From: Actinomadura darangshiensis
GTDB taxonomy: Bacteria > Actinomycetota > Actinomycetes > Streptosporangiales > Streptosporangiaceae
Direction: 5' to 3'
Length of the DNA: 40,831 nt
Assembly (NCBI RefSeq): GCF_004349235.1
Contig: NZ_SMKY01000050.1
Location: forward strand, 1-40,831
Within the stretch, counting starts at the first letter, position 1. Each line of letters begins with the position of its first letter. This document shows positions 24,856-33,575 of the stretch, piece after piece. The notes under the pieces were generated by a model. It was not told the origin of the DNA. It did no database searches and saw nothing but the letters and a program-made list of their open reading frames with translations. The position numbers were made by a program, and so were the translations under genes.

Positions 24856-26439
24856 TCAGTTCGCACTGTCGGGATCATCAGCGGGGGCGTCGTCCTCGTC
24901 GGCACGGCGCAGACCCTGCTGGAATGCCGCCATGAAGCCGGGATCGTGTTCGACGTCCTGAACGTCCTGCTGGGGAGCGGGCGCATTGGCCAGTTCGGGC
25001 GCCAGGCTGGCCTGGGCCTGGCGTTGCGGCAATGGCGGCCGCTCACCGGCACCGTCCGGAAGGCCGGGCCCGGAGCCGGAGACACGTGCCGGTGGCGGAG
25101 CCGGAACGCTGACGGCCGGTGGCGGCGCGGGAAGGCTCACGTCCGGTGGTGCCGCGACGGCGTTCACCGGTTCCGCCCGCGGCGGCGTCTCGGCCGCCTC
25201 CGCTTCCATGCCGTCCAGTTCCTCCGGTACGACGACGATGGCCTGCGTACCGCCGTAGACATTGCCCTGGAGTTGGACGCGGACTTTGTGACGGCGAGCG
25301 AGCGCTGAGACCACGACGAGCCCGATGCGCCCGTCCTTCAGCAGCTCCTCGGTGTCGGCCCGCTCGGTGTCGGTGAGCAGCTCGTTCAGCCGCCGCTGGT
25401 CTCCCCGCGGGATACCGAGGCCGCGGTCTTCGACCTCGATGACCATGCCCGCGGTGACCCTCTCGAAGCGAATGAGCACCTGCGTGTGCGGCGGGGAGAA
25501 CTTGGTGGCGTTCTCGATGAGCTCGGCCAGCAGGTGGACGATGTCCGCGACCGCGCCGCCGTGCAGGCTCCCGTCGACCGGCGGCACCACCTTGACCCGT
25601 TTGTAGTGCTCCACCTCGGCGATGGCCGAGCGCAGCACCTCGTACAGGGTCACCGGCCTGGTCCACCGGCGGCGCGGCGCGGCGCCGCCGATCACGGCGA
25701 GGCTCTCGGCCTGGCGGCGCATGCGGGTGCTGAGGTGGTCGACCCTGAACAGCCCCTTGAGGAGGTCCGGATCCTCGACCTGGTTCTCCAGCTCGTCGAG
25801 CCCCAGGATGGCCCGGTGGGACAGTGACTGCATTCGCCGGGCCAGGTTGACGAAGACGGCGACCCGCTGGCTGCCGCCACCGGCTTCGCGGCTCGCGGCG
25901 CCGATCATGGCGTTCCAGGCCGCGCTCTGCGCCTTGCGTAGTTCGTGGGCGAGCCGCAGGTAGGGGTCGGCGGTGTCGGGGGCCGGAAAGTCCTTCCTGC
26001 TCGGGGCGGCGGTCTCACCGGTACCGAGCCTCTCGGCCAGCCGCTGCAGGTCCCGCTGGCCGCGGGCGACCAGGAGCCCGAGCTCACCGAGCCGCCGCTG
26101 CGCGTTCTCCTGATCGTGGACGGCCGACTCGGTGCGCTGCCGGTGCATCCGGCGGGTCGCCACGTCCGCCGCCAGGATGGCGGCTCCGAGAGTGATCGCG
26201 ACCCCGAACGCCGCCGTGGCCAGCACCAGCCGCGCCCCCTGGGACGCGGCGTCGCCGCTGTACAGGACCGCGGCGGCGGCGAACCCGAGAACCGCCACTA
26301 TGGCCGTGGGGAGCACGGAAATGGACAGGTGGAGAGCGCGTATTTCGCTTTTCCGATGCATACCACGGGTCGCTGGCCTGCCGATTCGCCGAACATCCTG
26401 GTATTCGGCGCCGGCAGCGGATTCGAAGGAGTCAGGCAT
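24856..26439 (-). CDS. cvnA: Conservon sensor-histidine-kinase-like protein CvnA
   Basis: A 527-residue membrane protein and first gene of the conservon. Two membrane helices (about 38-60 and 71-92) are joined by a short external loop, followed by a helical segment and a HATPase domain (about 300-415) with N-box ELIENATKFSPP and G1 box EVEDRGLGIP. The usual H-box of histidine kinases is not obvious, as expected for the nitrate/sulfonate-sensor-like CvnA group. The C-terminal about 110 residues are Pro/Ala-rich and disordered (PAPPPAVSVPAPPPARVSG), a plausible protein-interaction tail. ATG 26439 was used. Confidence 0.93.
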   Translation of the reverse strand: MPDSFESAAGAEYQDVRRIGRPATRGMHRKSEIRALHLSISVLPTAIVAVLGFAAAAVLYSGDAASQGARLVLATAAFGVAITLGAAILAADVATRRMHRQRTESAVHDQENAQRRLGELGLLVARGQRDLQRLAERLGTGETAAPSRKDFPAPDTADPYLRLAHELRKAQSAAWNAMIGAASREAGGGSQRVAVFVNLARRMQSLSHRAILGLDELENQVEDPDLLKGLFRVDHLSTRMRRQAESLAVIGGAAPRRRWTRPVTLYEVLRSAIAEVEHYKRVKVVPPVDGSLHGGAVADIVHLLAELIENATKFSPPHTQVLIRFERVTAGMVIEVEDRGLGIPRGDQRRLNELLTDTERADTEELLKDGRIGLVVVSALARRHKVRVQLQGNVYGGTQAIVVVPEELDGMEAEAAETPPRAEPVNAVAAPPDVSLPAPPPAVSVPAPPPARVSGSGPGLPDGAGERPPLPQRQAQASLAPELANAPAPQQDVQDVEHDPGFMAAFQQGLRRADEDDAPADDPDSAN

Positions 26440-27027
26440 CGGCGTCCTCTGTGGATCAACAGCAGATCACGATGGTGAGTAATACGTGCCCTCGTATGGG
26501 CACACCCATATATAGGCTGGCACAACGCCTTGAGAAGGAGGCAAGGATTGCCGAGATTGCTGCGGGTCCGGGTCTGCTATCGAGGCGTCTATCCTAGGAT
26601 GTCCACTTTTTCATAAAATGTAATATTTTCGCGAATCGACCCGCGTTCACCAGCACAGCCGCCGCGCTTTTCGTGGAGCGGACGGCTGAAAAGTCGAAAA
26701 CGGGCGGCCGATAACCCGGGCCTTGCGTTGAGAGCGGCGATCGCTACTTCTGATCCGTGATCATATGGCCTGTCGAGTACCCGATGGTGGTGAGGGAAAT
26801 AAGCACTTCCCCGGTGAACAGCGCAAGTCCGGGACGCCAAGAAGTGCGCCATGAGCGGTTCCGGCATGGTGCCGGCCAGATAACCCCTGCCGCGGTCGAT
26901 CGGGTTTCGGTATGACCCGGTCATACCGAGGTGCCAGCCGAAAACGGCTACCGGTGTGGGACGCGGGACGAGCCGTCGGGTCACCAGTCTGGAGACGCGA
27001 CGCCCGCCGAGCGACCGAGGAGCCCTG
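26440..27027. other. Divergent intergenic region between conservon and PAF-acetylhydrolase-like gene
   Basis: About 590 bases with no supported gene. Near cvnA lies an 18-base inverted repeat, GTGCCC (26486-26491) and GGGCAC (26498-26503), and next to it an AT-rich TATATA that could serve as cvnA -10 on the minus strand. The middle (26590-26640) is unusually AT-rich. A 23-base palindrome sits at 26907-26929 (separate entry). Confidence 0.5.
26907..26929. promoter_or_regulatory. 23-base near-perfect palindrome, candidate repressor operator
   Basis: Perfect 11-bp arms TCGGTATGACC and GGTCATACCGA flank a single central C. It lies about 100 bases upstream of the PAF-acetylhydrolase-like start codon. 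Such tight symmetry is typical of TetR- or GntR-type dimers. No regulator is encoded directly beside it; the nearest TetR gene, at 29270, has a different-looking repeat of its own. Confidence 0.6.
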
Positions 27028-28281
27028 TTGCGTTTCCGCCGTTCCAGCCTGCCCGTCCTTCTGCTGGCCGCGACGGCCGCGGGAGGATGCGCCACCACGT
27101 CGGTCGCCCGGGAGGTGTCCGGCGGCCGGCCGGCGGCCGGGCAGGTGTCGCTGCCGCGTCCGACCGGGCCCTTCAAGGTCGGCACGACGTCCCTGCATCT
27201 GGTCGACCAGAGCCGCCGCGACCCGTGGACGCCGTCGCGGGCCCGCGAGCTGATGGTCAGCGTCTGGTATCCCGCGAGCGCCCCGGGGAAAGAGGACGTC
27301 CCGCACATGACGGCGAAGGCCGCGGCGCACTTCGGTTCGGAGCAGGGCGCGGCGACGCTCAACCTGGGGATGCCGCCCGGCAGGGCGGACTGGGGCGCCG
27401 TGCGCACGCACGCCACGGCGGACGCGCCCGTCGCCCGGAAGGCCGGACGGCTGCCCGTCGTGCTCTACTCGTCCGGGCTCGCCGACCCGCGGACGTGGAA
27501 CACCACCCTGGTGGAGGACCTGGCCAGCCGCGGCTACGCCGTGATCACCGTCGACCACACCGGCGAGGCGTCCGAGGTGGAGTTCCCCGGCGGGAGGCTC
27601 GTCACCGGCCGGTTGGCCGAAGGCACTCCGCCGACCTCCCCCGCCGAGGTCACCGCCCTGCTGAAGAAGGCCATGGCCGCGCGCGTCGCCGACGCCCGGT
27701 TCGTCCTGGACCGGCTGCCCGGCATCGGCCGGGGCCGCTTCGGCGGAGCCCTCGACGCCGGCCGCGTGGGCATGGTGGGGCAGTCGGCCGGCGGGTTCAC
27801 GGCCGCGCAGACGATGCACGACGACCGCCGTGTCCGCGCGGGCGTCAACATGGACGGCCAGATGGACTACACGGGCGGCAAGCCTGACGGCAGCGAGCTC
27901 AGCACCGTCGCACGTGACGGCCTCGACCGTCCGCTGCTGCTCATGGGCACCGAGTCGGAAGGCTCCGGCGACCACACCGAGCAGCCGTCCTGGGACGCCT
28001 TCTGGCGCAACACCCGGGGCTGGAAGGGCGACGTGACGCTGGCGGGCTCACGGCACGCCACCTACACCGACGCCGAAGCGCTGCTCCCGCCGCTGGCCGA
28101 GCAGGGCATCGCCCCGAAGGGCGGCCTGACCGGCGCGGTCGGCACCGTCCGGCCCGCGCGGGCGATCGCGGCGGAACGCGCCTACGTCACCTCCTTCTTC
28201 GACCGCTGGCTGCGTGGACGAGACGACCACCTGCTGGACGGCCCGTCCTCACGCTTCCCCGAAATGCGCTTCACCGCCTGA
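27028..28281 (+). CDS. PAF-acetylhydrolase-like alpha/beta-hydrolase, probable lipoprotein
   Basis: A 417-residue secreted alpha/beta-hydrolase. The short basic N-terminus, hydrophobic LPVLLLAATAAGG and Cys21 suggest a lipoprotein signal. The nucleophile motif is GQSAGGF with Ser253; DGQMDY supplies a likely acid, and SRHATYTD a likely catalytic histidine. The segment LVVLYSSGL-like LPVVLYSSGLADPRTWNTTL and the later NMDGQM resemble the plasma PAF-acetylhydrolase/isoform II family, which cleaves short acyl chains from phospholipids or similar esters. TTG 27028 is preferred: GAGGAG stands 5 bases before it and translation from it yields the signal peptide; an ATG 72 bases upstream would bury it. 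It is convergent with the SDR gene. Confidence 0.85.
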   Translation: MRFRRSSLPVLLLAATAAGGCATTSVAREVSGGRPAAGQVSLPRPTGPFKVGTTSLHLVDQSRRDPWTPSRARELMVSVWYPASAPGKEDVPHMTAKAAAHFGSEQGAATLNLGMPPGRADWGAVRTHATADAPVARKAGRLPVVLYSSGLADPRTWNTTLVEDLASRGYAVITVDHTGEASEVEFPGGRLVTGRLAEGTPPTSPAEVTALLKKAMAARVADARFVLDRLPGIGRGRFGGALDAGRVGMVGQSAGGFTAAQTMHDDRRVRAGVNMDGQMDYTGGKPDGSELSTVARDGLDRPLLLMGTESEGSGDHTEQPSWDAFWRNTRGWKGDVTLAGSRHATYTDAEALLPPLAEQGIAPKGGLTGAVGTVRPARAIAAERAYVTSFFDRWLRGRDDHLLDGPSSRFPEMRFTA

Positions 28282-28308
28282 CACATCCGCGTCGATGCCG
28301 GCCGATCG

Positions 28309-29073
28309 CTACCAGGGCAGTGGGCCTTCCTCGCTGAAGAACCCGCCGGTCGGGCCGTCCTCGCCGAGGGTGGCCAGGTGCACCACCACGGCCGCGCCCT
28401 GCGCCGGGGTGAGGAAGCCGCTGTGGCCGTTGATGTCGGTATCGACGTAACCGGGGGCGGCGGCGTTGACCAGGATGCCCTCTTTGCGTAGCTCGTTCGC
28501 GTACTGCAGGGTCAGCGCGTTCAACGCGGTCTTGGACGGTGAGTAGGCCGCCGACGTCAGCCCCGACAGGGGCCCGTCGACCTCGGCGGTCATCGCCAGC
28601 GAAGCGGCGTGGCTGGAGAGGTTGACGATCCGGGCGGCCGGGGACCGCCGCAGCAGCGGGAGCACCGCGTTGGTCATGGTGATCACTCCGAAGACGTTGG
28701 TTTCGAACACTTCGCGGACCAGTTCCACGTCGACGGCGCTGGGGATGCGGTCGAGGGCGTCCTGGGGTGCGGCCTGTCCTGATCCGGTGATGCCGGCGTT
28801 GTTGACCAGTACGTCCAGGCGGCCGAGGCGGTCGTCGATCCAGGAGGCGGCCGCCTGGACGGTGGACGGGTCGGTGACGTCCAGTGCGACCGCATGCGCG
28901 TCGCCTCCGGTGGCGCGTATCGCCGCCGCGGTCTCCTCGCCGCGCCGCGGGTCACGGGCGCCGATCAGGACGGTCGCCCCCTGTGCGGCCAGTAGTTCGG
29001 CGACCGCGCGGCCGATCCCCTTGTTCGCGCCGGTGATCAGGACCGTCCTCGGCTGCGACGTGTACTCGTTCAT
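28309..29073 (-). CDS. Short-chain dehydrogenase/reductase, NADP-type
   Basis: A 254-residue classical SDR: cofactor motif TGANKGIG, ARDPRRG after the second strand (basic, NADP preference likely), VLVNNAGITG, IVNLSSHAASL and the active-site YSPSK. The C-terminal GFFSEEGPLPW is typical of carbonyl-reductase-like bacterial SDRs. It is divergent from the TetR-monooxygenase-F420 reductase set with a 196-base gap, and may be controlled by the same TetR protein. Substrate unknown. Confidence 0.92.
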   Translation of the reverse strand: MNEYTSQPRTVLITGANKGIGRAVAELLAAQGATVLIGARDPRRGEETAAAIRATGGDAHAVALDVTDPSTVQAAASWIDDRLGRLDVLVNNAGITGSGQAAPQDALDRIPSAVDVELVREVFETNVFGVITMTNAVLPLLRRSPAARIVNLSSHAASLAMTAEVDGPLSGLTSAAYSPSKTALNALTLQYANELRKEGILVNAAAPGYVDTDINGHSGFLTPAQGAAVVVHLATLGEDGPTGGFFSEEGPLPW

Positions 29074-29257
29074 GGGTTGGATTCCCCTTCCGTTCAGGGC
29101 GTGTGATGTATCGCGAGCGTTTGCGCACGGTGTGCATGCCGCGCCCGTCCATGAAGATGCAGGTCCCGCGGTTTCTGTGACCGGTATGCCCTGTGGTGCG
29201 CGTCACCTAGGCGGGGACGGCGGTGGCTCGGAGAGCCGGTCCCGCGTGGCCCTGTGC

Positions 29258-29297
29258 TAACTTGGTCGTATGACCAACTTGGCCAATCGACCAACTT
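29258..29297 (+). promoter_or_regulatory. Promoter -10 and TetR auto-operator overlapping the tetR start codon
   Basis: A -10-like TAACTT (29258-29263) is followed by the inverted repeat TTGGTC (29262-29267), GTAT, GACCAA (29272-29277), whose centre is the ATG start codon (29270). A second half, GACCAACTT, is repeated at 29272 and 29289. The short distance from -10 to ATG suggests a leaderless mRNA. The site is well placed for the TetR protein to repress itself and the downstream redox genes. Confidence 0.55.
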
Positions 29298-29863
29298 CGC
29301 CGCGCGGCGATCGGCGACGGCAGCAACTGGTGGACGCCGGGGTCGCGCTGCTGGGCCGGGAGGGGTGGCCGGGCGTGTCCACCCGTGCCGTGGCTGAGCA
29401 CGCCGGCACCAACCCAGGCTTGATCCATTACCACTTCGGGGGCCTGGCCGGGCTGCATGCGGCGATCTTCCGGCAGGCCACGGACCTCATCCTCGGCCCC
29501 ATGATCACCGAGCTCCTGGCGGCGCCGGACGAGCGGGCGGCGCTGGAGATGATGCGACGCCAGCTGGCCCGGACCCCGGCCGACGAGCAGGCGACCCGGC
29601 TGGCCGCCGAGCTGATCATGGGCGCGATGCGCGATCCCGCCCTGGGGGTGGTGCTGCGCGACGAGCTTCGCCACGCCCGCACGCAGATCGCGGAGCGTCT
29701 CCGGGAGCTGCATCCCGGCTGGCCGCGGGCCCGGCCGACCGGGGTGGCCACCCTGATCGCCGCGTCGATCGACGGGCTGATGCTGCACTACATGATCGAC
29801 GGCGAGCTCCCGGTCGGCGACGCCCTGTCCGCGGTGGGGGAACTGCTGGAGGGGGAGGCGTGA
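29270..29863 (+). CDS. TetR-family transcriptional regulator
   Basis: A 197-residue regulator with an N-terminal helix-turn-helix domain (about 13-60: RRQQLVDAGVALLGREGWPG, STRAVAEHAGTNPGLIHYHF) and a variable helical ligand domain. ATG 29270 is used; it lies inside an inverted repeat likely to be its own operator, and no ribosome site is visible, which fits a leaderless transcript. The stop overlaps the monooxygenase GTG, so regulator and enzyme are co-translated. It most likely represses the downstream redox genes and possibly the divergent SDR in response to an aromatic or antibiotic-like ligand (inference). Confidence 0.92.
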   Translation: MTNLANRPTSPRGDRRRQQLVDAGVALLGREGWPGVSTRAVAEHAGTNPGLIHYHFGGLAGLHAAIFRQATDLILGPMITELLAAPDERAALEMMRRQLARTPADEQATRLAAELIMGAMRDPALGVVLRDELRHARTQIAERLRELHPGWPRARPTGVATLIAASIDGLMLHYMIDGELPVGDALSAVGELLEGEA

Positions 29864-31044
29864 AAGTCCTCATCAGCGGAGGCGGCGTCGCCGGGCTCAC
29901 CCTGGCCTACTGGCTGCGCCGCCGCGGCGTCGAGGCGGTGATCGTGGAACGCGCCGCGCACGGCCGCCTGGGCGGGTACGGCATCGACTTCTTCGGCACC
30001 GGGTACGACGTCGCCGGCCGCATGGGCATCGTCGACCGGCTGGCGCCGCACCGGCTGCCGGTCGACTCCATCGACTTCGTCGATGCCGCCGGCCGCGTCG
30101 GCGCCCGGCTGACGACACCGCTGCTGGACAAGATCATTCAGGGGCCGCATCTCGCGCTGATGCACACCACCCTCGAAGGCGCGCTGCTGGACGCCGTCGA
30201 AGGCGAGGTGGAGATCCGCTTCGGGGAGACCGTCACCGCCGTGCGCGACACCGGCTCGGCGGTCGAGGCCGACTTCGCCGGCGGCGGCACGCAGCGGTTC
30301 GACCTGATGGTGGGCGCGGACGGGATCCACTCCCGGACACGGGAACTGGTCTTCGGGCCGGAGCCGGAGTTCGCCCGGTATCTCGGCTGCCGGCTGGCGT
30401 GCTTCCCGGTCGCCGACCGGTACGGCTGGGGCCGGGCCAGGGTCCACTGCACCGAGCCCGGCCGGCAGGTGGTGGTCTACCCCACCGGCCGGGCGGGCGA
30501 GCTGATCGCCCTCTTCCTGTTCAGGTCATCGCGCACCGGAAACGTGCCGCGCGATGAGCGCCCCGGCCTGCTCCGCTCGACCTTCGGCGGCATGGGCTGG
30601 CTCACGCCCTCGCTCCTGGCCGAGGCCCCCGCGGATGAGCCGATCTTCATGGACACGATGACCCAGATCGTGATGCCCGCCTGGCATCGCGGCCGGGTGG
30701 CGCTGGTCGGCGACGCGTGCGGCTGCATGACCATGGTGTCGGCGCAGGGCGTGTCCATGGCGATGGCGGGCGCTTACGTCCTCGCCGAGGAACTGGCGAC
30801 CCGCGGCGACCACCGGCTCGCGTTCGCCCACTACCAGGAGCGGATGCGTGCGGAGGTCTCCCGCCGGCAGCGCAACGCGCAGATGTTCACCCGGTCCCTG
30901 GTGCCCGGCACCCGCCCCGGCCTGGTCGCACAGAGCCTCGCCCAGCGGCTGGTCATGCGCGAAGCGTTCGCACCGGTGCTGCGCCGCCGGTTCGGCGCGG
31001 ACAGCATCCTGCCTCCGCAGACTTCCCAACCCGTCAAGGAGTGA
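29860..31044 (+). CDS. FAD-dependent monooxygenase (PHBH/TetX-like fold)
   Basis: A 394-residue group A flavin monooxygenase. N-terminal FAD motif GGGVAGLTLAYWLRRRG with VIVERA; the DG motif GADGIHSRTRELVFG; the GD motif GDACGCMTMVSAQGVSMAMA. In the GD motif the usual GDAAHxxxPxxGQG is replaced by GDACGCMTMVSAQG, so the His and Pro are missing. The family hydroxylates aromatic substrates or inactivates antibiotics such as tetracyclines and rifamycins. GTG 29860 overlaps the tetR stop. It is followed three bases later by an F420-type reductase gene. Substrate unknown. Confidence 0.9.
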   Translation: MKVLISGGGVAGLTLAYWLRRRGVEAVIVERAAHGRLGGYGIDFFGTGYDVAGRMGIVDRLAPHRLPVDSIDFVDAAGRVGARLTTPLLDKIIQGPHLALMHTTLEGALLDAVEGEVEIRFGETVTAVRDTGSAVEADFAGGGTQRFDLMVGADGIHSRTRELVFGPEPEFARYLGCRLACFPVADRYGWGRARVHCTEPGRQVVVYPTGRAGELIALFLFRSSRTGNVPRDERPGLLRSTFGGMGWLTPSLLAEAPADEPIFMDTMTQIVMPAWHRGRVALVGDACGCMTMVSAQGVSMAMAGAYVLAEELATRGDHRLAFAHYQERMRAEVSRRQRNAQMFTRSLVPGTRPGLVAQSLAQRLVMREAFAPVLRRRFGADSILPPQTSQPVKE

Positions 31045-31047
31045 CCC

Positions 31048-31539
31048 ATGGAGATCGTTGAGAGGCCCGCCCCGCCGACCGGCCTGCGCCGCCTGCTGTG
31101 GCGGTTGCCGATCCGGCTGTACCGCATGGGGCTGGGGCCGCTGCTGGGCCGCCGCATCATGCTGCTCACCCACACCGGCCGCGTCTCCGGCCGGCCGCGG
31201 CAGGTCGTCGTCGAGGTCGTCCAGAAGGACGGGGACGGCTACGTGGCGGCTTCCGGATTCGGTCCCCGAGCGGACTGGTACCGCAACGTCATGGCCACCC
31301 CCGGCGTCACTCTCCAGATAGCCGGGAAGAAGATCCAGGCGACCGCCGCCCCCATCGCGACCGACGAGGGCGCCGAGATCATGGCCCGGTACGCCCCCCG
31401 CCATCCGGCCGCCGCCCGGCAGCTGTGCAAGCTCATGGGCTTCGCCGTCGACGGCAGCGTCGAGGACTACCGCCAGGTCGGACGGCAGATCCCCTTCGTG
31501 CGATTCACGCCGGGGACATCGTCCGAGAACCCTGGCTGA
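31048..31539 (+). CDS. Deazaflavin (F420)-dependent nitroreductase-family protein (Ddn-like)
   Basis: A 163-residue split beta-barrel protein of the Ddn/Rv-type F420-dependent family: RLYRMGLGPLLGRRIMLLTH, the conserved HTGRVSGRPRQVVVEVV, ADWYRNVMATPGVTLQIAGK and the C-terminal RQIPFVRFTP. These enzymes use reduced F420 to reduce quinones, nitro compounds or biliverdin-like substrates at the membrane. ATG 31048 lies three bases after the monooxygenase stop, with AAGGAG upstream, so all three genes form one operon. It could regenerate or further reduce the monooxygenase product; that is inference. Confidence 0.9.
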   Translation: MEIVERPAPPTGLRRLLWRLPIRLYRMGLGPLLGRRIMLLTHTGRVSGRPRQVVVEVVQKDGDGYVAASGFGPRADWYRNVMATPGVTLQIAGKKIQATAAPIATDEGAEIMARYAPRHPAAARQLCKLMGFAVDGSVEDYRQVGRQIPFVRFTPGTSSENPG

Positions 31540-31645
31540 GCCGTTAGAGCACCGGTGCATGTGGTGGCAGCCGATGGACGGCGCGCGCGGGTGTCCGGGG
31601 TGTGCCGAGGGGAATGGGTCTGGTGTCCGATCGGAGGGGATGAGT

Positions 31646-33400
31646 ATGACCGGGCAGGTGGAGGACCGGCCGGGCACCATTCATGATCGTTTGGTGGAGG
31701 CGATGCACTCCGGGGTTCTGGCCACCGACGAGCGCGGCCGGATCACGGCATGGAACCCGCGGGCCCGGGAACTGCTCGGCTACACCCGCGACGAGGTGCT
31801 GGGAAAGCCGATGCACCGGCTTCTGCACCGGGACGCCGACGGGCACGTCCCGCCCGAACGGGACTGCCGCCTCATCCGCGCGCTGCGCACCGGCGTCCCC
31901 GATCACGGGGAGGACCAGCGGTTCGCCCACCGGGACGGGCGGATGGTGATGTGCTCCTGGTCGTCCGCGCCGATCTCCACCGGAGACCAGGACGGGACCG
32001 GACCCGCGGGCGGGGCGGTGGCCGGGCTGGTCATCGTCTTCCAGGACGCCGCCGACCGGGTCGCGGTCGAGCACGAGCGGCGCGACCAGATGTCGCGGGT
32101 GCGGCGGGCCAATTCCCGGTTGAGGCTGGTCGCCGAGGTCACGACGGTGCTGTCGTCCACGCTGAACGAGCAGGAGGTGCTGCGGCGGCTGGTCCGGCTC
32201 GTGGTTCCCGCGCTGGGGGATTGGGCCGAGGTCGATCTGCTGGTTCCCGACGGCCGCGTCGAGCGGGTGGCCGCGACGCACCACGAACTCTCCGCCGCCG
32301 ACATCGCCGGGCTTGAGGGGCCCCTTCCGCCGCTCCCGCGGGTGCCGCGCGGACCGCTGGCCCAGGTACTGCGCGGCGGCACCGCGGTCGTGGTCAGCGG
32401 GGAGGCCGACGTGCGGTCCGACGAACCGCTGGACGCCGCCCAGCGCGAACTCTTCCAGGTCATGGACGCCCAGAGTGCGATCATCGCCCCGCTGGCCGCC
32501 CGAGGTGAGACCTATGGCGCGCTGACGCTGGGCTACTCCCGTCCAGGACACGGCTACGGGCCGGACGACCGGCTCGTCGTCGAGGACGTCGCGCGCCGCA
32601 CCGGCCTGGTCCTGGCCAACACCCGCCTGTACGCCGAGCAGCGCGACACGGCCGAGGCGATGCAGCGCAACCTGCTCACACCCCTGCCGCAGCCGGGCGA
32701 TCTGCGGCTGGAGGCGCGGTACGTGCCCGCAGCCCAGGTCAGCTGGGTCGGCGGCGACTGGTACGACGCGTTCGCGCTGCCCGACGGCGCCATCGGAGTG
32801 GTCATCGGGGACATCGTTGGCCACGACCTCCAGGCGGCGGCCCGCATGGCCCAGGTCCGCAACATGCTCAGAGCCCTGGCCTGGGACATGGCCGCGCCGT
32901 CCAGTACCCCGCCGCCCAGTGCCGAGCCGTCCAGTGCCGCGCCGCCCAGCGGCGTGCTGGCCCGCCTCGACGGCGTCATGGCCGCCGTCAGCGACGCCGA
33001 TCTCGCCACCGCCGTGTTCGGCCGCGTCGAGGAAGCCGCCGATGGGCGATGGCATCTCCGCTGGTGCAACGCCGGCCATCCACCGCCGCTCCTGATCACC
33101 GGCGACGGCGGCACGCATTTCCTGGACGAGCACGGAATGCTCCTCGGCGACCCCGACCTGACCGGGAATCGCCCTGACGGAGCCCGTGTCCTTCCGCCCC
33201 TGTCCACACTGCTGCTCTACACCGACGGCCTTATCGAGACCCGCGACACCGACCTGTCCGACCGCCTCACCAGCCTTCGCCGCCACGGCTCCCATCTGGC
33301 CCAGCTGCCCCTGCCCGACCTGTGCGACCAGATCCTGGAGCGCATCGAGCCCAGCGGCGAGGACGACGTCGCGCTTCTCGCTCTCCGCATTCCCGGCTGA
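31646..33400 (+). CDS. PAS-GAF-PP2C (SpoIIE/RsbU-type) phosphatase
   Basis: A 584-residue signalling phosphatase. PAS domain about 13-135 (SGVLATDERGRITAWNPRAR); GAF domain about 163-330; SpoIIE-type PP2C domain about 355-584 with metal motifs GGDWYD (369-374), GDIVGHD (388-394), TDGLIE (526-531) and EDDVALL (572-578). Such enzymes dephosphorylate STAS-type anti-anti-sigma factors. A Pro/Ser-rich insert (about 418-436), encoded by short near-repeats, interrupts the PP2C domain between helices. ATG 31646 is preferred over ATG 31640 because GGAGGGG is then 6 bases upstream. The next gene is a STAS protein, its likely substrate. No matching kinase/anti-sigma gene is in the window. Confidence 0.93.
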   Translation: MTGQVEDRPGTIHDRLVEAMHSGVLATDERGRITAWNPRARELLGYTRDEVLGKPMHRLLHRDADGHVPPERDCRLIRALRTGVPDHGEDQRFAHRDGRMVMCSWSSAPISTGDQDGTGPAGGAVAGLVIVFQDAADRVAVEHERRDQMSRVRRANSRLRLVAEVTTVLSSTLNEQEVLRRLVRLVVPALGDWAEVDLLVPDGRVERVAATHHELSAADIAGLEGPLPPLPRVPRGPLAQVLRGGTAVVVSGEADVRSDEPLDAAQRELFQVMDAQSAIIAPLAARGETYGALTLGYSRPGHGYGPDDRLVVEDVARRTGLVLANTRLYAEQRDTAEAMQRNLLTPLPQPGDLRLEARYVPAAQVSWVGGDWYDAFALPDGAIGVVIGDIVGHDLQAAARMAQVRNMLRALAWDMAAPSSTPPPSAEPSSAAPPSGVLARLDGVMAAVSDADLATAVFGRVEEAADGRWHLRWCNAGHPPPLLITGDGGTHFLDEHGMLLGDPDLTGNRPDGARVLPPLSTLLLYTDGLIETRDTDLSDRLTSLRRHGSHLAQLPLPDLCDQILERIEPSGEDDVALLALRIPG

Positions 33401-33575
33401 CGGCCGCGGTCGCGCGCACTCCCCGCCGTCCCGTGATCGAGCCGCGGGATGAGCGGGTCGCAGGAATGGACCGGGAGCGGTGGGCCAGCTTATGCTACGT
33501 GCAACGGCGGCAATCGCCTGCCGGCCGCTCCAGACCCTGGCGGCATAGCGCATGCGCTCCAGGGAAGGGGCTGTC

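Noticed and set aside
26589..27416. Minus-strand frame upstream of and opposite the PAF-acetylhydrolase-like gene
   Set aside because: Arg/Pro-rich shadow; overlaps the lipoprotein signal and the palindrome; no motif.
32890..32955. Pro/Ser-coding near-repeats as a possible separate repeat element
   Set aside because: They stay in frame inside the PP2C domain and are better explained as a low-complexity linker.
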